Shown one piece after another: positions 24,376 through 35,900 of a stretch of 64,000 nucleotides of DNA (position 1 is the first letter of the stretch; each line of letters opens with the position of its first letter). The notes beneath the pieces were generated by a model. That model was not told the DNA's origin, did not search any database, and saw only the letters and a program-made list of their open reading frames with translations. The position numbers and the translations under genes were made by a program. The stretch covers positions 7,606,501-7,670,500 of the forward strand of contig JASJZC010000006.1 of NCBI GenBank assembly GCA_037178855.1, read 5' to 3'. Origin of the DNA: Oscheius sp. JU75 (taxonomy: Eukaryota; Nematoda; Chromadorea; Rhabditida; Rhabditidae).

Positions 24376-25742
24376 TCAGACTTCATGACGGATCTCGAGC
24401 TGCGAAAGGACCTCTTCACTCATCGGTGTGACTCGCAGTGTGTGACGACAGTCCAAAGCCTGAATTTGATCTTTTTGACGACGAAAAGAGACAATAGGCA
24501 CCTTGTGATTAAGCTCGCAAGCCTGATAGGCTTGGAACTTGTTAGCGAAGACGACGAGAGCCGTGGTTCCTTTTAATGAGACGCCGGTGATTGTCAAGTC
24601 GCCAAAGAGCTGCGCCACGCCGAACTCATTCAGATGGCTCGGGAATCCATCGACGTGCACGGCCGACTCGTCCCGACAGACTGAAAATGAAGAACATTGC
24701 TTTAGAGAATAGGGAGATCAAACAGACGCGTTCAGTTTGCTGAATCGGTTAAAATCGGCTTTGAAGCTCACAGTACTAAATATATGTCACGTAGTATGCT
24801 CAGCCATATGGAAAGTTACGCTAGAGTCATAGGAGACCAACTACAGCGGCTTCAACATAGCCGGCCAGAGTTTTGCCGATCTATGAAGCTTTGCAGCTAA
24901 TAAACAACAGTTCCCTAAAACTTCTGAGTTATTATACTGCCAGAGCCGATTCGGCCCGACTCTCTAATAACAACTACTGAAGAGCATCGGTAAAACCGGC
25001 CATGTTCCTGAAATTCGTGGAAGGAAAAGAAGCCCACCAGAAGGTTCTAGACCATGTAGAACATTGTTGACCGCCGTTTGCATGACGTGTGGAATGTACT
25101 GGCGATTGAGAAGAGCCTCGCTTCCGGGACCGACACGAAGATCATATAGACGCTCGGCTGGGTTTCTTGAGATGCTCATCTTGTGAGCCGACCTGCTGAT
25201 CCACTGGGCAACGTTTCTGTAAGTAGCTCTTGACACCGTGAGAGAAAAGAAACTCACTTGAATACATCGTCGAACCCTCCGTCGACGTTCTCGAATCGTG
25301 CCTTGGCATTCTCGAGCAGGATTCCTTGACGGACAACGCCGAACTGTGCTGACAGCGACTTCATCCACGCGTATTCGTCACTGCCGGGGAAGGGGAGCAC
25401 GTGGATGACCACGTGGACGGCCGGGTATTCCTTAAGATATGGTGTAGTCGAAATATTATGAAATTGGACGTACTCTGTGAACTTTCTCGTAGGTAATTAT
25501 GCAGCCGTCCAAGTCTCCCGGCTGTACTCGCTCTATGAATGTGGCCTTATCCTCAAAGTCGTAGTAAACGCCAATTCCGCGGCCGAAGGACGTCAACTTG
25601 GCAACGAACCACTCGCCAAAATCACTGAAAACGAATCATGTATTGGTTGAAAGAAATTACCTTACCGGAGTTGCTTCATGTCTTCTTCTGCCGGAACGGA
25701 GCACACCAGAGCCCATTTAATCTTCATTTTGTGATCGGCCAT
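24376..25742 (-). CDS. Argonaute MID-like domain plus RRM-like domain protein (no PIWI, no PAZ)
   Basis: Five phase-consistent exons (25742-25666, 25624-25474, 25430-25258, 25216-25053, 24680-24376) encode 289 aa. Residues 8-150 look like an Argonaute MID domain: an initial KWALV strand, an alternating pattern ending VHVVIHVLP (81-89), then Tyr96, Lys100, Gln111 and a C-terminal helix with Lys134 and Lys146. The Y-x3-K...Q...K order matches the 5'-phosphate-binding set of Argonautes. The chain starts directly before the MID and no PIWI follows. Residues 192-265 read as an RRM: VHVDGFP (RNP2-like), alpha helix, and GTTALVVFANKFQAY (RNP1-like). The Met is 11 nt after a TTTCAG acceptor (25755). 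Exon 3 uses an AAG acceptor. Family assignment is by eye only; the role (binding of small-RNA or mRNA 5' ends) is an inference. Confidence 0.55.
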
Positions 25743-26337
25743 CGTTGTGTTATACTGAAAGAAGGGAAGATCAGATGGAGAATACGAGAGAGAGAGAGAG
25801 AGAGAAAGGAAAATATGAAACTGGAACAACCGATAAAAATCGCTTGTGCACGATTGTTCACACAAAATATATCTTCTTCCATTACGCGACAATGAAAATA
25901 CAATAGCCAGCGTCAATATGACGCTTTGAAAAAAAAAAAGGTGAAAGTGAAAAGGCTCAAATGTGCAAACAAACAAATGTTTACTACAACTCTTAGCCGT
26001 CAAAATAACCTTTCGACTCTAAACAATTGTTGAAACATTCTAGCGACTTTTCACAGCATTAAGACCTGAAAAACAATCAAAAGAACTGGAAGATTTAGCT
26101 GCAACTTGACCTTGACCGATGCAAGATGAGTACAAAGAAATTCAAAAGAAGAAAAAGCAGTAGCGACAAAATATTTCCCGCGCTGCGTACTAACGACAAT
26201 TTGCGTACTTGCTTACAAAAGGCATTTTTGCTCGGACGCCACAGCTTGTTTTCTCACCCATTTTGGCTCTGAAATAATTGTCTCCTCACCTTTTACCACG
26301 ATTTTAATTATAAAACTATCCTACTTGCAGATCACAG
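25743..26337. other. Divergent promoter region between the MID-RRM gene and the UCH gene
   Basis: A 595-nt AT-rich interval between two head-to-head start codons, with a (GA)n run at about 25786-25804 and poly-A tracts. A TTTCAG acceptor serves the minus-strand gene (25757-25755) and a TTGCAG acceptor the plus-strand gene (ends 26330). No other gene seen. Confidence 0.55.
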
Positions 26338-27139
26338 ATGTCTCGTGCTACCTGGCTGGCCTTGGAATCAAATCCGGAGACTATAAATGCAGTAAGCCTT
26401 TTGAAAACATCTCCACGCAAATCCTACTTTTAGTTCCTCGAAAAGATGGGTATTAGCGGCCTCGAGTGCACAGACGTCTTTTCCTTCGACGAGGACATGC
26501 TGGCTTTCGTCCCGACGCCACAGCTCGCCGTCATCCTCTGTTTCCCGTCGGACAAGGCCAAGGCCTACTTGGAGACTGTCTACGACGATTTGCGTAAGGC
26601 CGGCAGCGATAACAACAAAGACGTCTTCTTTATGAAGCAGAAAATTCACAATGTAGGTCTATTTCATGCTTAAGCATCATGAAAACTTGATAGGCTTGCG
26701 GAACTTTCGCCCTCTTTCACTCGCTGGCCAATCTCGAAGACAAGATAGACCTCGGCAGCGGCCCATTCAAGGAGTGGCTGGAGAAGGCCAAGCTAGCCGA
26801 CGAGGAATCAAGGTCCGATCTGCTCAAAGACGACGCCGAGCTGGCTTCGGCACATGCCGAAACAGCACAGGCTGGCGAGACCGTGCAGCCCGACAACGTC
26901 GAATACCATTTCATCTGTTACGTGAACAAGAATGGGACTCTTTATGAAATTGGTTAGTTTCTGTTTTTTTCCACAAAAAGCGTGGGTCTTCAGATTCATG
27001 CGCCCCATTCCCTCGCCCTCTCGGCAAAACGACGCCCGAAACTCTCGTCAAAGATGCTGGTGTCGCTATTATGGAGCACGTGAAGCGCATCGACGACCCT
27101 TCCTTTTCAGCCATGGCCCTCGTTGGCCAGTCCTCCTAA
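26338..27139 (+). CDS. UCHL3: Ubiquitin carboxyl-terminal hydrolase, UCHL1/UCHL3 family
   Basis: Four exons (26338-26391, 26434-26652, 26694-26952, 26994-27139) encode 225 aa, close to the 230 aa of human UCHL3. The cysteine-protease set is complete: oxyanion Gln87, nucleophile Cys93 in NACGTFALFH, His163 in VEYHFICYV and Asp178 in YEID. The spacing matches UCHL3 closely (Gln to Cys 6, His to Asp 15). The segment between Cys and His (about 122-158) forms the acidic cross-over loop that limits substrate size. The enzyme cleaves small adducts or peptides from ubiquitin in the cytosol. The start Met is 7 nt after a TTGCAG acceptor. The gene lies 452 nt upstream of POLD2 on the same strand; co-transcription is possible but not shown. 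Confidence 0.95.
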
Positions 27140-27591
27140 ACTTCTGTGATATTGTTTTAACCGATGCTTTGATACGATTTTTCTAACGTCCAACCAAATA
27201 TTTATTCTATGGTGTTGTTGCCGAAGCATCTTGACTGTTTCACGACTGTGACTTCTATCTTTGTTATAGCTTCCCTCGGGTTTGCTTCTGATTGCTCGAG
27301 AGAATTGCACGTTTTCTAGTGATTCAGTTAACAACCACAACTTGTTTAAGATACTTTTGAAAACTGTAGTCTTCCGCTTCTCAAGTAATTACCAGTCGGA
27401 ATTTGCTGGTAGCTGAGTAAAGAAACTTGGGAAACGTTGCTATTTATCTCCGAGTATCTTATCAGCTTACCACACGAAAGCTGCCAATGTTATTTCTACA
27501 AACGAGCAAAAGTATCTGCCAACTGCTTTCAACCCGTTTCGATTGGTTTACATGTTTCTTTCCACAGTTTTTACAAATTTTTGCGTTCAGA
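27140..27591. other. Gap between UCH and POLD2 genes
   Basis: 452 nt of AT-rich sequence holding the UCH 3' UTR and the POLD2 5' flank, ending in a GCGTTCAG acceptor (27590). No AATAAA was seen on the plus strand, so the UCH 3' end is not defined. Confidence 0.5.
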
Positions 27592-29217
27592 ATGGTCACG
27601 GCCCCGCTAGAACGAGTCGTCCTTCCCTACAAGAACCAATCCCTGCGCTTCCGGATAGGCAGCAACGACGAGAAGGATGCTTACGAGCGACAGTACTTCT
27701 CCATCTACAGGACTCGTCTACATCTGATGAAGCCGCGCATCAAAAACCAGCCAAGTTCGTTTTAGCGTGTATTAATTCACCATTCTCTTCCAGAAAATGT
27801 TCCTTATCGAGCCATCGAATCGCTTCGCGATGGAGAAAAATGCTTCATTATCGGGACTGTGATGAAGCGAATCGGGCAGCGACCCAGTATCCTGAAAGTA
27901 GATCGTTTGTGTCATAAAAACCGCGAACTCCTTAGGAAATTGCCCAAGACCAGCACATGATCCCGGAAGAGGACTCGGCCGACGAGGTCGATGACGAAGC
28001 CATGGAGACGGTTCGATCGCTCGTCACGAACAAGGACTACTTGGAGCTGGAAGATGAGAAGCAGATGGTCAAGTTGACAGGCAATATTTCCTTGGACGAG
28101 GTGGCTACAGGATGCATTGTTGGCTGCATCGGGCAGAAGGTCGGTTTTCTTTTCTCATTTACAAGAAACACGACCTTTCTAGGGAGTCGAGGACACCTTT
28201 GTGGTGAAGGAAATCGTCTGGCCGGATGCGGGACCCCAAGCCCCTTGGCCCGAGACGAAGCCCAATGCTACGATCGCCATTCTGTCCGGACTGGAACTCG
28301 TGGGAAAGCCGAGCCGGGATGAGGCAACCGCCACGGCATTCAGTCTCTTCTCTCGCTGGCTCAACGGCGAAATGCAGACGTCGGAGCAGGACCGGAAACT
28401 GGCAGCCAGTGTGGACAGAGTCATCATTGCCGGCGACAGTATTTTTGCCAATGAAGTATGCCTAGCTCCGAAATTCAGACTCTCCCGTTTTCAGAACAAG
28501 GAAATCTCCTCGGCAGCTCGTGTTCTTCGTCTGATCCCGAAAACTGCTGATGCGTGTCCAATCGAGGCGGGAGAACTTCTCGATCGTCTTCTAGCCAATC
28601 TGACGGTATTTTGGTCTCGTTAGCTCCCATAAATGACAACAATTTTAGTCCAAAATGCGAGTAGATGTGATGGCAGGGATCGGAGACCCGTGTTCCCAGA
28701 TGTGGCCACAGCAGCCATGCCACCGAGCCTGTTTTCCAATTGCCAGCGTCTCCGGACAGGCTCTCGGCCTCCGATCCAACCCGTACAGCTTCAGTCTCGG
28801 CGAAATTGACTTTTTGGCTACGTCAGGACTGAATGTGGCGGATATCATGCGCATGAGCAGCATAAAGAACAGTCTCGACGTCATGGAGGCCCTTCTGCGC
28901 TGGCAGCACGTTGCCCCAACCGCCCCGGACACTCTCGATGCTTTTCCCTTCGAGAATCGGGATCCGTTGATCTTGGACCGCCGTCCGCACGTTTTGATCT
29001 GTGGAAATCAGGCCAGAGGTGATTCGCGATGGGTGGAGGAAGATGACGACAAGTCTCTTCTTCTGGCCGTGCCGAAATTCTCCAAGACGAAGCAAGTGAT
29101 GCTTCTGGATCTGGAAACTATGGAGGTTCGTCTATTTCTCTTACAAATGCTGAGAAGAACAGCTTTCAGGTCACATACAAAAGTTTCGACATCTGTCTCT
29201 CGTCCCTCCACATCTGA
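27592..29217 (+). CDS. POLD2: DNA polymerase delta small subunit (p50)
   Basis: Seven phase-consistent exons (27592-27754, 27794-27897, 27936-28139, 28183-28455, 28495-28605, 28649-29125, 29170-29217) encode 459 aa; human POLD2 has 469. The N-terminal OB-fold region (about 40-190) contains CFIIGTVMKRI and the VVKEIVWPDAGPQ strand. The inactive calcineurin-like phosphoesterase region (about 195-455) has VIIAGDSIF, VMAGIGDP, LGEIDFLATSGLNVADI, LRWQHVAPTAPDTLDAFPF and PHVLICGNQ, all typical of DNA polymerase B subunits. It scaffolds the catalytic subunit and PCNA-directed assembly at the replication fork in the nucleus. The Met is 1 nt after a TTCAG acceptor, a strong trans-splicing arrangement. 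The end is short, a 16-codon last exon. Confidence 0.95.
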
Positions 29218-32200
29218 TCTTACCATAATCTTGTATTCCCATCACCTCTTGTACTTCTCGAATCTCGCAGTAAAACACGATACTCTTCTCTTTTTGGTCT
29301 GTACTCAAAACTGGATTTTTGGACGGAGCAGCACCGGAAAAGAAAGTTTCCAAGTTATGCAACTGAGTTGAGATGACAGATGAGACCTATTTTTCGCAGT
29401 TGTAGTCTACTGGACTACTGGTTTTCGTGGGATCAACAAGAAGAACTCAACAAATCGCAAGTAGCAACAGAGTGCTTGAAGAAAACAGCCATTAGGTAGT
29501 GAGACGTTGGCGAAATGAATATTGTGCCAGTGTAGGAGTATAATGAGGATGTCCTCCTTCATTTGCTCTACACATTCAGTCCTCCAGTCTCCAGTGCTTT
29601 CACGATGTTCAAACACTCGTATCCCTCTGCACTTACAGTAGCATCTGTCTAAAAACGTTTCTCTTGCTAACCAAGTCAAATCCAATTTGAACAAAATGCC
29701 TGCCTGTTGTCAGTCTTGCTTTCGTCCTATGCAGTGCTCCTATTGCTTGTGAACCGGCCAGTTTGTCTGCCAAGATCGAGCCCTCGGCGACAATGTCCAC
29801 CACAGCAACGACTTCACGGTCGACCGAGAAATGTTGTGACTCCTGCAGCTGTCTATGGGACCAACGAAGATGCAAATGACTTTCTGACGACCAGAATATT
29901 GGCTCCAGTGGCTCTTGAGATAATGGTAGAAGAGCTAACCTGAGAAGGTGAACCGACGACGAAGAGCACGATGATCAGCAGAACCTTCTGTTCAAATTCC
30001 AGCGGCTCGGACTGTCAGCTCGTGGTCTTTCTATGATAGTGCTGATCGGGATCGACGATTTTCAAGGCTGGTTTGAATGTTATTCTCATAGTTACCAGCA
30101 TCAAAATGCTCGAATACTTTGTTGTCCGCAAAACACTGGAAGCCCGCTCTTGCTCTGTTATAATTTGCCAGGAAAAGTTTAAAATCCGAAAGCACTGAAT
30201 CTTGGCCAGGGGACCATCTGTTACTCATCTGGAGTCTATGAAAAACGATTATCACCGGTCACTGGGGGTGTAAGAGGCAGAGTGTCCGCTCTCTGATTGT
30301 GTAACAGATGCCACCAGCAGAAGCCCCTGTTAAGATGCCCCGATTTTTCACAGCTGTGTGCTCCCGGAACCTTCTCTCTCTCTGTCATTTGTTTCCTTGT
30401 GAAAGACAAACTGATCTCCCGAATTCCTCAATAATTTCCAGGAGGATTTGAAGTGTCTCCCGCGCGCGCATTTCGGCAAACAGTTTCCGGCCCTTCGGGA
30501 GCCTTGTCCCGAGGCTGAGAGCCCTTCTTTTTCAGTTATGTTCACACGGACTCTCTCTCCCCATTTCTTTGGGTTTTAGCTCTCTAGCAGCTGGCTCCTC
30601 TTTTCCAGTCAAACCACCACAAACCAACTCATGTTTTCGTGTTTGCCTCTCTGTCTCAGCTGTCTGCTTGTGACCAATTTTTATTGAGTCAATTTGTCGT
30701 GGACTCTGAAACCACTAACATATGATACCCAGCTCATCCCAGGGCTTCTGTAGAGAAAAATAGACAGCGCCCTTATTTATTCTGCTCATGTCCATGGCAA
30801 TTAGTTCTGTTCTTGTCCTGTCATTGTGTTCTTACTACGTCTGTTTTGTCTCTTTTTGTCGACGTATACAACTTATGTCTGTCATCTTGCTCTGTCTTTG
30901 ATGCTCGAATCATTCCTTAAACCATTTCCAGATATGCCCCTGCAAGATACGTCAGCATGTACCTCTCTGCTCTTGTTCAGGTCAATCTATTCTCTCCTTG
31001 TCCTATCTCACTTTGCCGCTGTCCTTGTCGAGTTGACATCATAAGGCGGGTGTCCGGAGCGTTTTTTCGACTACTGGATCTTCTAGAGAAAAACGCGCGA
31101 TAATATGTAGTTTATTTTTCATTATAACTTAGATATAAGTTGCCATTTTCAGAGCAATAGCATGGCAATAATTAGTGTCTCGCTTCCGACAACAGAAATC
31201 AGTCGCTGCTTCAAAACTCTGGAAGCATGTTGCTCCTTGCTTTCTCTCCAACTACCCAAAATAAAAATGGGATAAACCTAAGCAGTTTAGGGAACAAAAC
31301 ACGCGGATTTACAGAATTCAGAAACTCACTTTCTCCTGTTTATGCAAAAGTTTTAAAGGACTTGTACTCACAGCGTGGTTTTTAACTAGATAAGACTGTC
31401 ATGTTATTACTGTGGAAACCGTTTACCTTGGTTATTCTCTCAAAACCTGCATTATTGCCATTTTTTAGTCGCATTACAAGCTTCTAGCACAAGTAAACTG
31501 CAAAGAATGATGGTCGGTGCAATCTTGACTTGACTTGTCAGCCCGACTGTACTTTAAACTTTTTGAGCAAGAAAAAGTTCTGAACACTCGCTTTAACTTC
31601 TAAATCCTTTCTTTCTCTCTGGTTCTGCCAACCTATCTGGTGATGATCGCGATTCTCTTCACTAATCTGTCATCTCTTTCCCTGTCTCTGTCAATATGCC
31701 ATTTTCTGTAGTTTAATTTCAATTCTTTCTTTCTCTTTTTGATCAAACTGTCTGCGCGCCCCATGTAATATATCTCCCTTGTTACTAAGCTACTTTGTAT
31801 CCCTCTAAGTTTGCCTTATTATCCCGACAAATTTAAATCTTTCCAGAAGCATCATCAATCGTTTATATCCCCCTAAACCGTGACCTCTGTCACTTTTGTG
31901 CGCTTCAGCCTCGATTTCATCGGGACAGGGTTCGCGATTCAGTTGCCAGATAGTCAACCGGAATCCATTTAGCCTTTCCCAGTGCCCTTAATGAGTCAGC
32001 CTCTTTCTTTCTTTCTGTTAAACTGCAAAGCTGTCACTTTTTCTGCACGTCACTTCCCTATGACTTTGAGCATGACGACTCGCGAGTCGCGCGTGTGTCT
32101 CCTCGGACAGCTGTTGTTCTCTCAAATCCTCTCCTTTATATCGTTTCAAACAATATATTCTCTTTGCACCGCCTAGAACAGACATCTATCAGTGTTTGTT

Positions 32201-32944
32201 GTGTAAAAATTGGCTGTCCTGTGACAAGTAAACTGAATGATCGATCTCATTGACTTCACGAGCTTCCCTCTCTTAATCTTCTTTTCCTGAAGTAAATCGT
32301 CTAATTCAGAATGGAGGCAGTGGAAGCTATCGGGAGGAAACTCGAACTGGGCATCTTTAGAACGAGGCAATTCTAATACTTTTATAGATCTCTCTGTTGA
32401 CAGCGGAAATCTATCGGGAGTGTCAAACTTTCATATAGAGTATCAGTTGACTGTCTGATCTTGCTAGCTCTGTCTCTATGTCTCGCACCTTACCTCTAAC
32501 ATTCTGCCCATATTACACTCATCCTATCTAAAAAAAAATCTGTTCCAAGCAAAGGATGTTTCTGTCACCCTAGTCAATCCCAGCATGTCCCAGACAACCT
32601 GTCTGTCCTTTGCCCTGTCCGTGTCTAGCATCCTTTCTTTGCATGTTCGTGGAAATAGTGGCACGAACATGCAAGGACTGTCAACTTTGCCTATTCCAAC
32701 CCCTGTTTCTAATAAAACAATCTTTTAGAACTCTCACCAAAACTAGCAAAATGCTGGTTTGTCACACAGACAAATATAAAATCAGACCCCGCTGTCTTCT
32801 TGTTTACTGCAAAACTAAGCATAGATTTGTAGCGCGAAAAGTGAACTTCTTGAACGTCAAAGGTGTCGTGTTTCCACGCGAGAAAAGAGTTCAAACATAT
32901 ACGACAAAGATCTACGAAATGTGTCCTTCATCGTAGTTTTTCAG
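29218..32944. other. 3.7-kb region without a confident gene
   Basis: On the minus strand between about 29690 and 30255 there are open stretches with fair codon look (one Met-started 74-codon frame at 30031-30255, another at 29633-29875), but I could not join them into a model and recognise no family. From 30.3 kb on the DNA is pyrimidine-rich, with many CTGTC words (30770-31040, 31660-31700, 32430-32640), and carries a 13-bp-arm hairpin at 32639-32674. It may be the upstream region or first intron of the Fezzin gene. Confidence 0.45.
32639..32674. repeat. Inverted repeat (13-bp perfect arms, 10-nt loop)
   Basis: TTGCATGTTCGTG at 32639-32651 is exactly complemented by CACGAACATGCAA at 32662-32674. 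It lies upstream of the first recognised Fezzin exon. Confidence 0.8.
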
Positions 32945-32972
32945 GAAGCCAATCAAGGAAGAGCCGAAGAAG

Positions 32973-35900
32973 ATGGAGAAGAGCAAGTCAGCATCCCCGA
33001 CCAAAGGAGTGCGATCGGAATCATCCAGGTTCGTTCTCCTCCTTTCTCGACATCTGTCAGCAGTGGTCATCAGCTTGTGCAACACATGTGTGTGTGGCCC
33101 AACGTATTCTTTTTACGGGCCAGATGTGGCGAATGATAGAGAGAGAGTCTAGATTGATTGACCACTCATACTCTTGCTTTCAGTCCTGTCAAGTCTCCGG
33201 AGCCGCACACACAACGACTGCTGGTCAAGAACAAGGAGAAACAGTGCTTCGCCGAGGCCAAGGTGGAGAAGAAGTCAATGTGAGTTGATAGTTTACCTTT
33301 TTGCACTGGGGATTGAAATAGCGACTCTCCTGAATAAAAAATCTTTCCCTTGGACTATGAGTAACGCGACGGAGACAGACAAACTACCCGCTGAGTAAGA
33401 TCTGCGGATATACCAAAAGCACATCCTCAACGCGCGCATAACTGTCTAGGAGCGCTGGCGAGCCGTGGAGAGTGGTAGTATGAAGCTGTTTATGCTGGGA
33501 CGGACAGCTTATCCTGGCATTGGCAAAATGCTGGAAGAGCCTGGAGAAAAAGGAAATACCGAAAAGCTTGGAATCTCCTCGGCAAAAACCTTGGCCCCTT
33601 CTCAAAAAGTTTACTTTTGACCCTTGACTCTTGACTCTACACGTATGCATGACCCTAACGAAAGACTTTGATAGCTCAAAAACAACTGTATCAGAAAAAG
33701 CGCTGCTAGAAAAAAAATACTATGACCAGAGCTTCGAAACTTACAATAGTCTAGAGGAAAAGAATAGAAGAAACCGTTGGCAGGACCCAACGAAATCCTT
33801 TGACAGCTCAGAAACAGAACTACTGGTTGGTAAACTGAAAGACTATAGCTTACAAACTAGCATAGAGGACAAGAACGGGTGAATCTACCCTAATAAGCAA
33901 TCAGAAAACCCCAATACTGAAAAGTTAGGCACCTGACCCTCGCGCCACTTGACTCTACAAGTATCATTCTTCGTCCTCTTTGTTACCTTATCCCGCCCGT
34001 CAAATTGTTTCCCTAGACGACTAGTAAAATTTGAGACAGCTGACGCGTCCGTCTCTGAACCCGGATCCTAATCAAAAACGAAGTGAAGATGAGTGATTAC
34101 GACTCACTACAACATTCTCTCAATAAAATATCTTTATTCGCTGAGGCAATGGGCAGCGTCCGCTGGCAGCGATATCATGCTACGCATCAGATTGATGTAG
34201 TAGTGCTCCTTCTTTAGAACTTGGTGTCTTAAAATTCAATGAACCCGCTCCTTGATCGAGGGCAATCTTCCCTGGCGCAACTGTGTCGAGGTCACCTCTC
34301 TTCTTGGCATCGTCCCTCACCTAAAATGCTTTTTGCACCAGTCTCTGTGCTAGCCAAAGGGCAATTACACAACTTTTTCTTGGCATTTTTTCCCTCCGTG
34401 GAGCTCCGAGAGCGTATCAATCACACAAGTAAGTCCCTGTTAGCGGGACCCCATTTCCCAGCAGACTGAGGCGCGACAATGCCGGGCGCGGTGCAGGTCA
34501 TCTTTCGGCACTTTCAGCTCATTCACTACAGGTACTGTGACTTTTCATGGGATAGTAGTACCCATAGTCTAACCTTTTTTGTACAGTAAGATTCAACACA
34601 TTTCAGGATGTTTTGAGAAAATGCCCTAAATATTTTGAAAGAAATCCATCCCTCGTCAAAAGATAAATCTTTCGGGTTGAGGACAACTTCTGCGAACTTT
34701 CCGATGTTTTACAAATATGAAGCTGTTTATGCTGGAATGGACAGCTTATCCTGACATGGGGCAAAATGGTCTGCTGTTGTAGCTGTTCCTATTTCTCTTT
34801 TGCGTCCCGGCACGATCTACCCTAACCCCGGCAAAGCGCCTCCATACAAATGTCACCGTGTTCCAATTCTTCTTCTCTTTTGGTCCGATGACATATCAAC
34901 TGCTCTAAAACTTTTCAAAATATCGAAAAGCTCAAAAACGTATCAGAAGACTTCTCTAAGAAACATTCTTTGGGGTTGGTTAGAGTCAGTCATAGTTCAA
35001 TTTCTAAACGCCTATTGTTCGCAAAATCAAAATCACAGAGCTACCTGGACGACTTCAAACGGTGTTGTCCTCTCCTTTGTGGGAGGTCTCTTTGTTTCCT
35101 TGCTGTAAAACTGTTCTCTGCCACTGATACAGCCTCTCTTTCCTTGATTCCCATTACAGTTCAACCCCTCCAAGCCTGTTTATTCTGCTCGTGGTTGGGT
35201 TAATCCCCCTAAGGAGCAGACGAACCGCCTCACAATTAGTCCTCCCCGTCCGCATATGCTAATTTCCAGCAGTCGCAACTGTCGCCAAATGGTCGTAAAA
35301 AGAACAAAGTAGGTTTTTGCGAGGGGATCCGCTACTTTAACCGAGTTGTCGTCCTCCTAATTGACCACCTAACTCGGTTACAATCCCTTGGCCACCTTTT
35401 TCTCCCTTCAAAATAGCCGCGCAGGTCTTAGAATTCTTGGCGCGCAGCACAAAAACTGTTCCCAGCTGCACAGCAGGCGAGAAAGAATTCGACAGATAAT
35501 TGTCTCTCCATGTGATCCGAGTAGTAGAGAGAAAACCAGTCACAGTCCTTCCCTCCGGGGCTTTTTCGCGCTCGGTCAGTTCTCTCCGACCATGTCTGTC
35601 CCCAGGTCTGTTATATTTCAGTGAATAGAGAGGACATCAGTCCTTTGAAAAACAGAAATTGATGATAGAGAAGATAATCCAAGCTTGAAAGGTTTCTGGC
35701 GCCGTCTTCCTTTCGTAGCGCAATGTCTAGTGACGCGACCTAGGGTCCACAGGATCACGGTACAAACCTCAGACATTATATTTCTATAATCTGATCATTT
35801 TTGTTGTAATTAGTGACCAATGAATCTTTTTCCAGTGCTCGTGAAGCCGCCCACAAGACTGTCTCCCTGCCGTCGTCATCCCGGTTCGAGAAGGTGTCAC

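Noticed and set aside
24964..25052. An additional exon of the MID-RRM gene after a TTTCAG site near 25013
   Set aside because: It leads quickly to a stop, whereas joining 25053 to 24680 preserves phase and gives a clean RRM.
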